Positions 1-8,709 of a stretch of 64,000 bases of DNA are shown here, in pieces. Positions within the stretch are counted from its first letter, which is position 1. The number at the start of each line of letters is the position of its first letter. Source of the stretch: Glycomyces albidus (GTDB lineage: Bacteria; Actinomycetota; Actinomycetes; Mycobacteriales; Micromonosporaceae); assembly GCF_009451885.1 (NCBI RefSeq), contig NZ_WIAO01000012.1:62001-126000 (forward strand), written 5' to 3'. The notes beneath the pieces are model-generated. The model saw only the letters and a program-made list of their open reading frames with translations, did no database searches and had not been told where the DNA came from. Both the position numbers and the translations under genes were made by a program.

Positions 1-2
1 GC

Positions 3-1034
3 GGCCAGTGGATGAAGCGCAGACTCGACCTCGACCCGTCGCAGCCGAACTACGCGTGGTGCTTCGACTGCGTCCCCGAGGAGAACTCCCTGCTCCTGGA
101 GGACGCCGACGGCGCGATCGTCGAGATCCCCTCCCTGGACCTGGTGTTCACGCAGCCGAAGGCCCTCCTGGGCGAGCGGACCTACGCGCGCTTCGGCGCC
201 GAGTTCCCCATCCGCTTCGACTTCCTCGACACCATGGAAGGCGGCAACCTCTCCCTCCAGGTGCACCCGCTCACCGACTACATCCAGCAGACCTTCGGGA
301 TGCACTACACCCAGGACGAGTCGTACTACCTGCTCGACGCCGGCGACGACGCGGTGGTCTACCTCGGGGTCAAGGACGGCGTCGACCGGGACGCGATGCT
401 CGAGGACCTGCGGACCGCCGAGACCGGCGAGCGGCCCTTCCCGGCCGAGCAGTACGTGAACGCGTTCCCCGCCAAGAAGCACGACCACTTCCTCATCCCC
501 GCCGGCACCGTCCACAGCTCCGGCGCGAACTCGATGGTCCTGGAGATCTCGGCGACCCCGTTCATCTTCACGTTCAAGCTCTGGGACTGGGGCCGGGTCG
601 GCCTCGACGGCGTCCCCCGCCCCGTCCACCTCGACCACGGCGAGCGGAACCTCGTGTGGGACCGCGACCGCGACTGGACCGAGTCGAACCTCGTCAACCG
701 GGTCGAGGTCCTCTCCCAGGAGGACGGCGTCGTCGAGGAGCGCACCGGACTCCACGAGCTCGAGTTCATCGAGGTCCGCCGCCACTGGTTCACCGACCAG
801 GCCGCCCACGACACCGAGGGCACCGTCAACGTCCTCAACCTGGTCGAAGGCGACGAGGCCGAGATCATCAGCCCCACCGGCGCGTTCGCGCCCTACACCG
901 TCCACTACGCCGAGACGTTCATCGTCCCGGCCGCCGTGGGCCCCTATGTCATCCGCCGGACCGAACGCTCGCGCAGCGAGCGGTTCGGAACGGTGAAGGC
1001 CTCGGTCCGCGGCACCCGCACCGGCGAGGCGTAA
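3..1034 (+). CDS. Class I mannose-6-phosphate isomerase-like cupin enzyme (5' partial)
   Basis: The reading frame is open at the left window edge (Gly-Gln-Trp precede the first ATG at 12), so this is the C-terminal portion of a longer protein. Cupin metal-site motifs of the class I phosphomannose isomerase fold are visible: LQVHPLTDYI, DESYYLLDAG and IPAGTVHSSG supply the His/Glu ligands expected for a zinc site. Family members interconvert a ketose phosphate and mannose 6-phosphate in the cytoplasm; long versions of this family are often found in sugar-utilisation operons. The gene ends 37 bases before the ATG of a sugar-binding lipoprotein gene, so it probably feeds the imported sugar into central metabolism. 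The exact substrate is inferred, not shown. Confidence 0.8.
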   Translation, partial: GQWMKRRLDLDPSQPNYAWCFDCVPEENSLLLEDADGAIVEIPSLDLVFTQPKALLGERTYARFGAEFPIRFDFLDTMEGGNLSLQVHPLTDYIQQTFGMHYTQDESYYLLDAGDDAVVYLGVKDGVDRDAMLEDLRTAETGERPFPAEQYVNAFPAKKHDHFLIPAGTVHSSGANSMVLEISATPFIFTFKLWDWGRVGLDGVPRPVHLDHGERNLVWDRDRDWTESNLVNRVEVLSQEDGVVEERTGLHELEFIEVRRHWFTDQAAHDTEGTVNVLNLVEGDEAEIISPTGAFAPYTVHYAETFIVPAAVGPYVIRRTERSRSERFGTVKASVRGTRTGEA

Positions 1035-1071
1035 GCCCGCACCCTACCCCTTGAGAACAAAGGAGTTCGAC

Positions 1072-2334
1072 ATGAGATCACGGAGGATCCCCCTCACCAT
1101 CGCGGCGGCCGCCGCGGCGAGCCTGGTGCTCGCCTCGTGCGGCGGCGGCGGGGAAGACGACGGCGCCACCACCGGCACGCTCGACTTCTACACCAACAAG
1201 GCCGCGTGGGAGCCCGACTTCGACGAGCTGAACGCCGCCAGCGAGTCCGGCGCCGACATCACCCTTGAGACCACCGGGTACTCCGACGCCGGCCAGTACG
1301 ACGCGTTCATCAAGCAGTCCTTCCGCACCGACAAGAGCCCCGGCCTGTTCACCTGGCAGACCGGCCCCTCGCTGGCCGAACTCGTCGACGAGGGCCTCAT
1401 CGCGGAGACCACCGACATCTGGACCAAGGCCGTCGACGAGGGCTGGGTCTCGCCGGACCTGCGCGACTCGTACACCTTCGACGGCGAGCAGTACTGCGTC
1501 CCGATGAACATCGCCTACTGGGTCATGTACTACAACAAGACGATCTTCGACGAGCACGGCCTCCAGGAGCCGACCACCTGGGCCGAGCTCGACGCCATCG
1601 CCGCGGAGCTCGCCGGAGCCGGGGTCACCCCGTACTACCAGACCAGCACGCTGTTCACCTTCCAGTGGTTCCAGCAGCTCGTCGCCGGCACCGACCCGGA
1701 GCTCTACGACGGGCTCGCCACCGGCGAGGTCGAGTACACCGACCCGCGCATCGTCGACATCATGAACACCTGGCTCGATCAGCAGGAGGCCGGCTGGTTC
1801 TCCGACGCCGGCTCCACCGTCGACCCGGCCGTCGGCCTCAAGCAGGGCGACTACGCGATGATCAACTTCGGGTCGTTCTTCAACGGCTCCCTCGACGGCG
1901 CCGGCATGGTCTCGGGCCAGGACTACGACATGTTCGTGATCCCCGCCGTCAACGGCGACCTCGAGCAGACCCCGGTCGCCGTCGAGTCCGGGCCCCTGTG
2001 CGTGGCCGAGAACTCCGCGCAGAAGACCCTCGGCCTGACCTACTCCGAGTGGTGGATGTCGCCCGAGGCGCAGTCCGCCTGGAGTGAGGCCCGCGGCGAC
2101 GTCGCGTTCAACCCCGAGGCCACGGTCGCCGACCCGATGCTCGAAGAACTCGGCTCCACCGTCTCCGGCGACGGCTACCGGCTCTTCGACCGCTACTACG
2201 AGGCCACGCCCACGCCGATCCTCACCGTCGCGCTCGAGCAGTTCGGCGCCTTCATCGCCAACCCGTCCGACCCGCTGCCGTTCCTGGAGGCCATCCAGGC
2301 CGAGGCCGACGACTACTGGGCAGACCAGGGATAG
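1072..2334 (+). CDS. ABC transporter sugar-binding lipoprotein
   Basis: Extracellular solute-binding protein of the family 1 (maltose-type) class, 420 residues. The N-terminus has basic residues, an alanine-rich hydrophobic stretch and a lipobox ending LASC, so it should be lipid-anchored on the outer face of the membrane. I chose the ATG at 1072 because AAGGAG lies at 1060-1065 and the alternative TTG at 1051 would bury the signal peptide. Many Trp/Tyr residues (YWVMYYNK, FQWFQQL, EWWMSPEAQ) are typical of carbohydrate-binding members. It is followed within 8 bases by the two permease genes and is the substrate-recognition part of that importer. The bound sugar cannot be read from the sequence. 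Confidence 0.93.
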   Translation: MRSRRIPLTIAAAAAASLVLASCGGGGEDDGATTGTLDFYTNKAAWEPDFDELNAASESGADITLETTGYSDAGQYDAFIKQSFRTDKSPGLFTWQTGPSLAELVDEGLIAETTDIWTKAVDEGWVSPDLRDSYTFDGEQYCVPMNIAYWVMYYNKTIFDEHGLQEPTTWAELDAIAAELAGAGVTPYYQTSTLFTFQWFQQLVAGTDPELYDGLATGEVEYTDPRIVDIMNTWLDQQEAGWFSDAGSTVDPAVGLKQGDYAMINFGSFFNGSLDGAGMVSGQDYDMFVIPAVNGDLEQTPVAVESGPLCVAENSAQKTLGLTYSEWWMSPEAQSAWSEARGDVAFNPEATVADPMLEELGSTVSGDGYRLFDRYYEATPTPILTVALEQFGAFIANPSDPLPFLEAIQAEADDYWADQG

Positions 2335-2341
2335 CACCGAG

Positions 2342-3244
2342 ATGAGCGACACGACCCCGAACCCGCGGGCCCGCCGGCGGCGTGAACCGTACCGCCGGCC
2401 GGCCCTGGGGTTCATCGCGCCAGGCGTGCTCCTCGTGGCGGTGCTCCTGTACCTGCCGCTGGTGTGGACGACGTTCCTCAGCCTCACCGAGTACAACGGC
2501 CTGGGCGATCCCGAATGGATCGGCCTCGAGAACTACGTCGAGATGTTCGACGACCCCGGATTCGTCGGCTCCGTGCTCAACACGCTGCTGTGGGTCGCCG
2601 GCACCCTCCTCGTCCCGGTGGGCATCGGGCTGGGGGTCGCCCTGCTCACCTGGAACCTCAAGGGCGGCACCTGGCTGCGCCTGCCGTTCCTCATCCCGTA
2701 CGCGCTCTCGGGGATCGGGGTCGGCGTCATCTGGTCGTTCATCCTGTCCGGCGACGGCGCCCTCGACCAGGCGCTCGCCGCCTTCGGAGTCGACGACACG
2801 CCGCGCTGGCTCGTCGACGCCCCGCTCAACACGGTCGTGATGATCCTCGCGACCGCGTGGCAGGGCGTCGGCGTGAACGCCCTCCTGTTCACGATCGGCC
2901 TCCAGTCGATTCCCAGGGAGCCGCTCGAAGCGGCCCGCATGGACGGCGCCAACGGGCTCCGGCTGTTCCGCAGCATCCTGTGGCCGATGCTGCGGCCGCT
3001 GACCGCGGTCGTCGTGGGCCTCTCGATCGTCGCCTCGCTGAAGACCTTCGACATCGTGCAGGGCATGACGAAAGGCGGCCCGGGGCGCGACTCCGAGACG
3101 CTCGCGTTGACGATGTACAAGGAGACGTTCGTGAACAGCGAGTACGGGCTCGGCTCGGCGATCGCGGTGTTCCTCACCGTCGTCACGCTCCTGGCCTCCA
3201 TCCTCTACCTGCGCCAGCAGCTCTCCAGCAAGCACGGGGTCTGA
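2342..3244 (+). CDS. ABC sugar transporter permease, MalF/UgpA type
   Basis: 300-residue integral membrane permease with about six hydrophobic segments, beginning with ALGFIAPGVLLVAVLLYLPL. The cytoplasmic EAA loop that docks the ATPase is present as EPLEAARMDGANGLRLFRSI. The gene lies 7 bases after the binding-protein gene and its stop is separated by one base from the ATG of the second permease, so the three are surely co-translated. In this family MalF-like and MalG-like subunits form a heterodimeric channel. No ATP-binding subunit is encoded nearby, which is usual for actinomycete sugar importers that share a common MsiK-type ATPase. Confidence 0.93.
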   Translation: MSDTTPNPRARRRREPYRRPALGFIAPGVLLVAVLLYLPLVWTTFLSLTEYNGLGDPEWIGLENYVEMFDDPGFVGSVLNTLLWVAGTLLVPVGIGLGVALLTWNLKGGTWLRLPFLIPYALSGIGVGVIWSFILSGDGALDQALAAFGVDDTPRWLVDAPLNTVVMILATAWQGVGVNALLFTIGLQSIPREPLEAARMDGANGLRLFRSILWPMLRPLTAVVVGLSIVASLKTFDIVQGMTKGGPGRDSETLALTMYKETFVNSEYGLGSAIAVFLTVVTLLASILYLRQQLSSKHGV

Positions 3245-3245
3245 C

Positions 3246-4073
3246 ATGCCGTTCAAGCACACCGCACGCGTCTTCCGCACCGCCGTCCTGGCCGTCCTCG
3301 GCCTGGTCTGGCTGCTCCCGGTCTACCTGCTGCTGGTCAACGCCGCGAAGTCCCCGGCGACGTTCACCACCAAGGAGTCGTGGCTGCCCACCGACTTCGC
3401 CCTGTTCGGCAACATCGCCGAGGCGCTGCGGCTCTCGGGCCTCGCTGAGAGCGCCGCCAGCACCCTCCTGTACGCGGTCGTCTCGCCCGCGATCGCCGTC
3501 CTCGTCGGCGCCGCCGCCGGGTTCGCGATCGTCGCGCTCCGCCTCAGGCACGGCTTCGCCTGGTTCGTCGCCATCTTCGGCGGCACCGTGTTCCCGCTCC
3601 AGATGATCCTGCTGCCGCTGTTCGACGCCTACTCGCGCACCGGCCTGTTCGACACGCAGGCGGGCATGATCATCGTGTACACGGCGATCTCGATCCCGTT
3701 CTCGGCGTTCGTGATGCGCAACTTCTTCAGCGGCATCGCCCACAGCGTGTTCGAAGCGGCCGTCATCGACGGCGCCTCGACCTGGCGGATCTTCGCCCGC
3801 GTCTACCTGCCGATGGCCTCGAGCGCGCTCGTGGCGATCTTCATCCTCCAGGCCACCTTCATCTGGAACGACTTCCTGCTCGGCCTGGTCCTCAGCCAGT
3901 CCGACACGGTGCGGCCCATCGTGACCAGCCTCGCGGGGATGCAGAGCACCTACGGCGGCGCCCAGATGTCCACGGTGCTCGCCGGCGGGCTGCTCGTCTC
4001 GCTGCCCACGGTGGTCCTGTTCCTGTTCACGCAGAAGTTCTTCGCCCGCGGCCTCGCCCTCGGGCAGTACTAG
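3246..4073 (+). CDS. ABC sugar transporter permease, MalG/UgpE type
   Basis: 275-residue partner permease with six predicted membrane segments and the second EAA loop, SVFEAAVIDGASTWRIFARV. It starts one base after the preceding permease stop. C-terminal FFARGLALGQY resembles the usual GAVKG-type ending of MalG-like subunits. With the binding protein it completes the membrane part of a carbohydrate importer. The next gene starts 8 bases downstream with an AGGAG box overlapping the stop region, so enzymes that act on the imported sugar are in the same transcript. Confidence 0.93.
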   Translation: MPFKHTARVFRTAVLAVLGLVWLLPVYLLLVNAAKSPATFTTKESWLPTDFALFGNIAEALRLSGLAESAASTLLYAVVSPAIAVLVGAAAGFAIVALRLRHGFAWFVAIFGGTVFPLQMILLPLFDAYSRTGLFDTQAGMIIVYTAISIPFSAFVMRNFFSGIAHSVFEAAVIDGASTWRIFARVYLPMASSALVAIFILQATFIWNDFLLGLVLSQSDTVRPIVTSLAGMQSTYGGAQMSTVLAGGLLVSLPTVVLFLFTQKFFARGLALGQY

Positions 4074-4081
4074 GAGCTCCC

Positions 4082-6277
4082 ATGCGCCACATACCCACAG
4101 TGGACGACCTCGCCGCCGACCCGGTGACGCACCACTACGACGACATGATCGCCCCCAGCGGCCTGACGAACTTCCTCGGCACCGCCCGGGTCGAGCACGA
4201 CCTGACCGCGGTCGGCGCCGTCACGTTCCCCCCGGTCTCCCAGGGCCTCACCCGCACCGCCGCGTGCTTCGTGGACGGGCGCCTCGTCGAGTCCTACGGC
4301 GCCCCCGTCACCCACGAATGGCGCCCCGACCGGGTCCGCCGCAGCGTCGCCCTGCCCGGCCTCGACCTGTCCACGGTCACCGTCTGCGCCCCCGGCGAGA
4401 CCGGCGTCGCGATCGACGTCAGCGTCACCAACACGGGGGAGGAGCACCGCACCGTCCCCGTCACCCTCACCCTCGCCGCCGGAGCGACCCGCTCGGCCGA
4501 GGCGTGGCTCGACGCCGTCGCCCCCGAGGAGCGCAACCGCGCCGCCACCGGACCCTCCCGCCTGGTCTTCCACAACCGCGCCCGCACCGCCTGGAGCGTC
4601 CAGGGCGTCGACACCGCCGCCGACGTGCGCCTCTCCGGGATCGCCCCCGCCGCAGGGGAACACGAGGTCGGCATCGGCGGCATCGAACGCGGCGGCGAGG
4701 TCACCGTCCGCCTCGACCTCGCCCCCGGCGCCACCGCCCGCTTCGGCTACGTCCACACCGTCGCCGAGACCCAGGACGCCGCCCAGGCGGCCTTCGACCG
4801 CATCGCCGCCGACGTCCCCGCCGCGGTCCGAGCGGCCGAGACCTTCTGGAACACCCAGCTCGACGCCGCCTTCCGACCCGGCAACGGCGAGTTCTCCGGC
4901 CACCTGCCCGTCCTGGAGACCACCTCGGCTCCCCTGCGGCGCCTCTACTGGTGGGGCGTCCTCGGCGTCGTCTGGTTCCGCCGCGACTTCGCCGGCAACG
5001 TCCTCGGACGCAGCTACGACACCCTCATGCCGAACTACTGGGCCACCACCACGTTCATCTGGGACTTCAGCCTCAGCTCCATCTCCCACGCCCTCCTCGA
5101 CCCCGACGCCATGCGCCGCCAGATCGAGCACTGGATCGCCTCCGACGTCCACACCCACTTCGGCACCTCCTCGCTCACCGGCGGACCGGTCGGACGCTGG
5201 TACTCGGTCAACGACTACGCCATGACCCGCCTGGTCCACGACTACCTGCGCTTCACCGGCGACACGGGCCTCCTCGAGGCCGCCCCCGGCGGCCGGCCGG
5301 TCGCCGACCACCTCCGCGACTGGGCGCTGGCCTGGCATGACCTGCGCGGCGCCTCGCCGCTCGCCGACTACGGCGAGATCGACAACCTCCTCGAATGCGT
5401 CAGCTCCTACACCCACGAAGTGGCGAGCCTGAACGCCGCGAACGTGTGGAGCATGCGCACGGTCGCCGAGATCCTCGCCGCCCGAGGCGACGTCGACGGC
5501 GCCGCGGCCCTCACCGCCGAAGCCGACGCCCTCGTCAAGGCCGTCGCCGAGCTCTATGTTCCCGGCGGCGGCCACTTCGCCGCCCGCCAACCGGACGGCA
5601 CCCGCGTACCGGTCCGCCACGTCTACGACTTCTCCATCGTCGGCACCACCATCGCCGGCGACCTCGACGCGACCGTCCGCCGCGAGATGGTCGACTTCTT
5701 CCGCCGCGAACTCCAGACCGGCGTCTGGCTCCGCTCGCTGTCCCCATGGGACCCGGACGCGAGCTACTCCGTCCGCCCCGACCACCAGTGGAACGGCGCC
5801 TACCCCGCCTGGCCCGCCGACGCCGCCCGCGCCCTCGTCGGGCTCGGCGCCGCCCGGACCGCCATCGACTGGCTCCCGGGCCTGGCCCGCTCCGCCAACC
5901 AGGGCCCGCCCGGCCAGGCGCACTTCACCGAAGAGGCGATGCCCGCCCTCAACGGCGGCGCCCGCAAGGCTCCGCCCCAGCTCCCGTACATCATCGACTG
6001 GGCCTGCTCCTCCGCCGGAGCCTATGCGGCCCTGGTCATCGAGTCGTTCTTCGGCGTCGACCCGCGCGTCGGCTCCGACCGGCTCGACACCTCGCGCGCC
6101 TGCATCGCCGACCTCGACCCGGACGCGGTCCTGCGCGGCCTGCGCCTGGGCGACCGCCTCGTCGACGTCCACGCGGACGGCACGGTCACCGACAGCGCGA
6201 TCATCGGCGGCACCGTCACCGACAGCGCGGGCACCGAGAGTGCGGTCACCGACGGCACGGCGGTCGACGTCCCGTGA
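4082..6277 (+). CDS. Six-hairpin glycosidase-like protein of unassigned family
   Basis: 731 residues without a signal peptide, therefore probably cytoplasmic. Residues about 1-260 look like an all-beta domain rich in Thr/Val; about 265-690 are helical with aromatic and acidic motifs (TTTFIWDFSLSS, WYSVNDYAMTR, YGEIDNLLECVSSY, SVRPDHQWNGAYPAWP) that resemble the alpha/alpha barrel glycosidases related to GH63 and glycogen-debranching C-terminal domains. I cannot assign a numbered family or substrate. Acidic residues in those motifs are candidate catalytic groups. AGGAG precedes the ATG by six bases. The last 30 residues are a degenerate Thr/Val/Asp/Ser repeat. Its place behind a sugar importer suggests it hydrolyses the imported oligosaccharide. 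Confidence 0.7.
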   Translation: MRHIPTVDDLAADPVTHHYDDMIAPSGLTNFLGTARVEHDLTAVGAVTFPPVSQGLTRTAACFVDGRLVESYGAPVTHEWRPDRVRRSVALPGLDLSTVTVCAPGETGVAIDVSVTNTGEEHRTVPVTLTLAAGATRSAEAWLDAVAPEERNRAATGPSRLVFHNRARTAWSVQGVDTAADVRLSGIAPAAGEHEVGIGGIERGGEVTVRLDLAPGATARFGYVHTVAETQDAAQAAFDRIAADVPAAVRAAETFWNTQLDAAFRPGNGEFSGHLPVLETTSAPLRRLYWWGVLGVVWFRRDFAGNVLGRSYDTLMPNYWATTTFIWDFSLSSISHALLDPDAMRRQIEHWIASDVHTHFGTSSLTGGPVGRWYSVNDYAMTRLVHDYLRFTGDTGLLEAAPGGRPVADHLRDWALAWHDLRGASPLADYGEIDNLLECVSSYTHEVASLNAANVWSMRTVAEILAARGDVDGAAALTAEADALVKAVAELYVPGGGHFAARQPDGTRVPVRHVYDFSIVGTTIAGDLDATVRREMVDFFRRELQTGVWLRSLSPWDPDASYSVRPDHQWNGAYPAWPADAARALVGLGAARTAIDWLPGLARSANQGPPGQAHFTEEAMPALNGGARKAPPQLPYIIDWACSSAGAYAALVIESFFGVDPRVGSDRLDTSRACIADLDPDAVLRGLRLGDRLVDVHADGTVTDSAIIGGTVTDSAGTESAVTDGTAVDVP
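6180..6263 (+). repeat. Degenerate tandem repeat in the 3' end of the glycosidase gene
   Basis: The motif CACGGTCACCGACAGCGCG recurs as CACCGTCACCGACAGCGCG and then, more diverged, as GCGGTCACCGACGGCACGG. It encodes variants of T-V-T-D-S-A at the C-terminus of the upstream protein. The repeats lie immediately before the stop codon and the coupled start of the SGNH gene, and look like recent slippage or expansion. Confidence 0.7.
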
Positions 6278-7443
6278 ACCCCTTGCAGCCCTACGACATG
6301 AGGCCGCTCATCCGCGGCGCCGTCGAGATCGAGGAGACCGGTCGCGGCCTCCTGCCGCACCGGCTGCCGCGCTGGGCCCGGCGCCAGATCCCCGACCGCT
6401 TCATGGTGCAGACCAGCGCTGAGAGCGCGGGCGTCCGGCTCGCGTTCCGCACCGCCGCCGACACCCTCGAACTCGACGTGCAGGCGCGGCGCATCGCCGC
6501 CGACGCCGACACGCCCCTCCCGCCGAGCGTCTACGAGCTCACCGAGGACGGCGAGGTCGCGGCGGCCGCGGCCGTCCCGGTCGGCTCCCGCTTCGTCTTC
6601 ACCTTCGAACGCCCCGAAGGCGAGATCGTCCCCGGCCCGGACGCGACCGCCCGGTTCACCGGCCTCGCCCGCGGCGCCGAACGCGACCTCGAACTGTGGC
6701 TCCCGTACCACGACGCCGTCGAACTCCTCGAGCTGCGCGCCGACGCTCCGGTCACGCCCGCCCCCGACCGCGGGGCGGTCCGCTGGCTCCACCACGGCAG
6801 CTCCATCAGCCACGGCTACCGCGCCGACACGACCACCGGCACCTGGCCCGCCGTCGCCGCCCTCCGGGCCGGCGTCGACCTGACCAACCTCGCATTCAGC
6901 GGCAACGCGATGCTCGACCCGTTCACCGCCAGGACCATCCGCGACACCCCCGCCGACCTCATCACCCTCAAGATCGGCATCAACATCGTCTGCGGCGACA
7001 CGATGCGCCTGCGCGCCTTCCGGCCGGCCGTCGACGGCTTCCTCGACACCGTCCGCGACGGCCACCCCGACACCCCGATCGTCCTGGTCTCCCCGATCTG
7101 GTGCGAGCCGGTCGAGACCGCCGCCGGACCCACCGTGCAGGACCCCGACCGCGACCGGGAGTGGTCCGTCGCCGCCGGCACCGAGGACGACGTCCTCCTC
7201 GGCAAGCTCTCACTCCAGGTCGTCCGCGCCGAGCTCGCCGCCATCGCCGACCGCCGCCAGGACGACGACCACCGCCTCCACTACCTCGACGGCCTGACCC
7301 TCTACAGTGGACAGGACGCCGCATCGACGCCGCTGCCCGACAACCTCCACCCCGGACCCGACGTCCAGCGCCTCATCGGCGAGCGGTTCGCCGACCGAGT
7401 CCTGGCCGAACTCACCCCCGAACTGCAAAGGAGCAGCACATGA
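6274..7443 (+). CDS. SGNH/GDSL-type esterase, likely carbohydrate deacetylase
   Basis: 389 residues starting at a GTG whose last two bases and the following A form the TGA of the upstream gene, a translationally coupled arrangement; ATG at 6298 is an alternative start. Residues about 1-155 form a beta-sandwich-like domain and the rest an SGNH hydrolase fold. Block I is HHGSSISHGY (Ser near 177), block II/III residues appear as FSGNAM and KIGINI, and block V is PDNLHPG with the catalytic Asp and His. No signal peptide is seen. Related proteins remove acetyl or other ester groups from sugars. Its position next to a glycosidase suggests it de-esterifies the same imported glycan; that is inference. 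Confidence 0.8.
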   Translation: MNPLQPYDMRPLIRGAVEIEETGRGLLPHRLPRWARRQIPDRFMVQTSAESAGVRLAFRTAADTLELDVQARRIAADADTPLPPSVYELTEDGEVAAAAAVPVGSRFVFTFERPEGEIVPGPDATARFTGLARGAERDLELWLPYHDAVELLELRADAPVTPAPDRGAVRWLHHGSSISHGYRADTTTGTWPAVAALRAGVDLTNLAFSGNAMLDPFTARTIRDTPADLITLKIGINIVCGDTMRLRAFRPAVDGFLDTVRDGHPDTPIVLVSPIWCEPVETAAGPTVQDPDRDREWSVAAGTEDDVLLGKLSLQVVRAELAAIADRRQDDDHRLHYLDGLTLYSGQDAASTPLPDNLHPGPDVQRLIGERFADRVLAELTPELQRSST

Positions 7444-8567
7444 CCCGCCGACCGATCGCGATCGCCGGGGCGGCCCTCGCCGCCCTGGCCGTCGCCGCGA
7501 TCCCGACCGCCGCGCAGGCCGCACCCGCCTGCGAGCCGACCGTCACCGCCTCCGTCAACGAGGAGCTCACCGAGCGCTTCGGCACCTACGGCGACACCGC
7601 CGGCCGCTGGACCGGCGCCGACTCCGCCTACAGCGTCCCGCTCCCCGACGGCACCACCGCGTGGCTCTACTCCGACACCTTCATGGGCGAGGTCGACGAC
7701 GACCTGAGCCGGCCCCTCGACTCGCCGTTCCTCCACAACTCGATCATCGTCGACGACGGCGGCGTCCTCACCACCCACACCGGCGGCACCGAGGCCGCCC
7801 CCGAATCGCTCGCCAAGGTCGCCGGCGCCGACGAGTCCCAGAACTGGTACTGGTTCGGGGACGGCACTGTCGAAGGCAGCACAGACGAAGGCGGCACCCT
7901 CCAGGTGATGCTCCTCGAGTTCGTCAAGACCGGCACCGGCGTCTTCGACTTCAAGTTCACCGGCAACGCCGTCGCCTCCTTCGACACCGACGACATGAGC
8001 CTCACCGCGATCACCGAACTCCCCGCCTCGGAGGTGAACTGGGGCTCGGCGATCTACGAGGACCCCCGCGACGGCTACACCTACGTCTTCGGCGTCGAGG
8101 ACGACCAGGCGCAGAAGTACGCCCACCTCGCCCGCGTCCCCTCCGGCTCCCTCACCACCGCCGCCTGGGAGTACTACGCCGCCGGCGAGTGGACCTCCGA
8201 CCCGAACGCCTCCACCCGCATCCTCGAAGGCGTCTCCAACGAGTTCAGCGTCCACCGCTTCCAAGGGAAGTTCACCCTCGTCACCGGCGACGCCACCGCG
8301 CCGCTCAGCGCCGAGATCGTGATGTACCGCAGCGACGACCTGGAGGGCCCGTACACCGGCAAGACCGTCCTCTACACGACCCCCGAGACCGGCGGCAACG
8401 TCTTCACCTACAACGCCAAGGCCCACCCGAACCTCGGCGACGCCGACTCGCTGCTGATCACCTACAACGTCAACAGCTTCGAAGGCGCCGACCTCTACGC
8501 CGACGCCCACATCTACCGTCCCCGCTACATCGACGTCGACGTCCAGAACCCGGGCCGCCGCCGATGA
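7440..8567 (+). CDS. Secreted DUF5005/DUF4185-like beta-propeller protein
   Basis: 375 residues. The ATG overlaps the preceding TGA as ATGA. A Sec signal peptide is clear (basic start, alanine-rich core, cleavage near AAQAAP). The mature part is rich in repeated beta-strand blocks with motifs such as WLYSDTFMG, FLHNSIIVDDG, NWYWFGDG and NWGSAIYEDP, which I recall from five-bladed-propeller proteins annotated DUF5005 or DUF4185 and distantly like GH43/GH117 folds. No activity is established. It is the last gene of the importer operon and the only secreted soluble enzyme candidate, so it may act on the extracellular polymer before uptake. Confidence 0.72.
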   Translation: MTRRPIAIAGAALAALAVAAIPTAAQAAPACEPTVTASVNEELTERFGTYGDTAGRWTGADSAYSVPLPDGTTAWLYSDTFMGEVDDDLSRPLDSPFLHNSIIVDDGGVLTTHTGGTEAAPESLAKVAGADESQNWYWFGDGTVEGSTDEGGTLQVMLLEFVKTGTGVFDFKFTGNAVASFDTDDMSLTAITELPASEVNWGSAIYEDPRDGYTYVFGVEDDQAQKYAHLARVPSGSLTTAAWEYYAAGEWTSDPNASTRILEGVSNEFSVHRFQGKFTLVTGDATAPLSAEIVMYRSDDLEGPYTGKTVLYTTPETGGNVFTYNAKAHPNLGDADSLLITYNVNSFEGADLYADAHIYRPRYIDVDVQNPGRRR

Positions 8568-8570
8568 GGG

Positions 8571-8608
8571 AAGGGGACCGCCCGGGCGAACCCCGGGCGG
8601 TCCCCTTT
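8571..8608 (+). terminator. Strong intrinsic terminator of the sugar operon
   Basis: Perfect 14-bp stem GGGGACCGCCCGGG (8573-8586) with its complement at 8592-8605, a five-base loop, and flanking AA/TTT pairs. It begins 5 bases after the last operon stop codon. Confidence 0.9.
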
Positions 8609-8709
8609 CCACCGCCGTGCGACTGATTCGCGCATTCCGCCCCCGCCCCGCGCCCGCGGGAGTACACAGGAGCGAAGGGCGATCCGCGCCCGCGACGGAA
8701 GGAGTGGCG

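Noticed and set aside
4070-6172. 700-residue open frame on the minus strand opposite the glycosidase gene
   Set aside because: Composition is Gly/Val/Asp/Ala-rich antisense text with no motif; the plus-strand frame has clear domains and a ribosome site.
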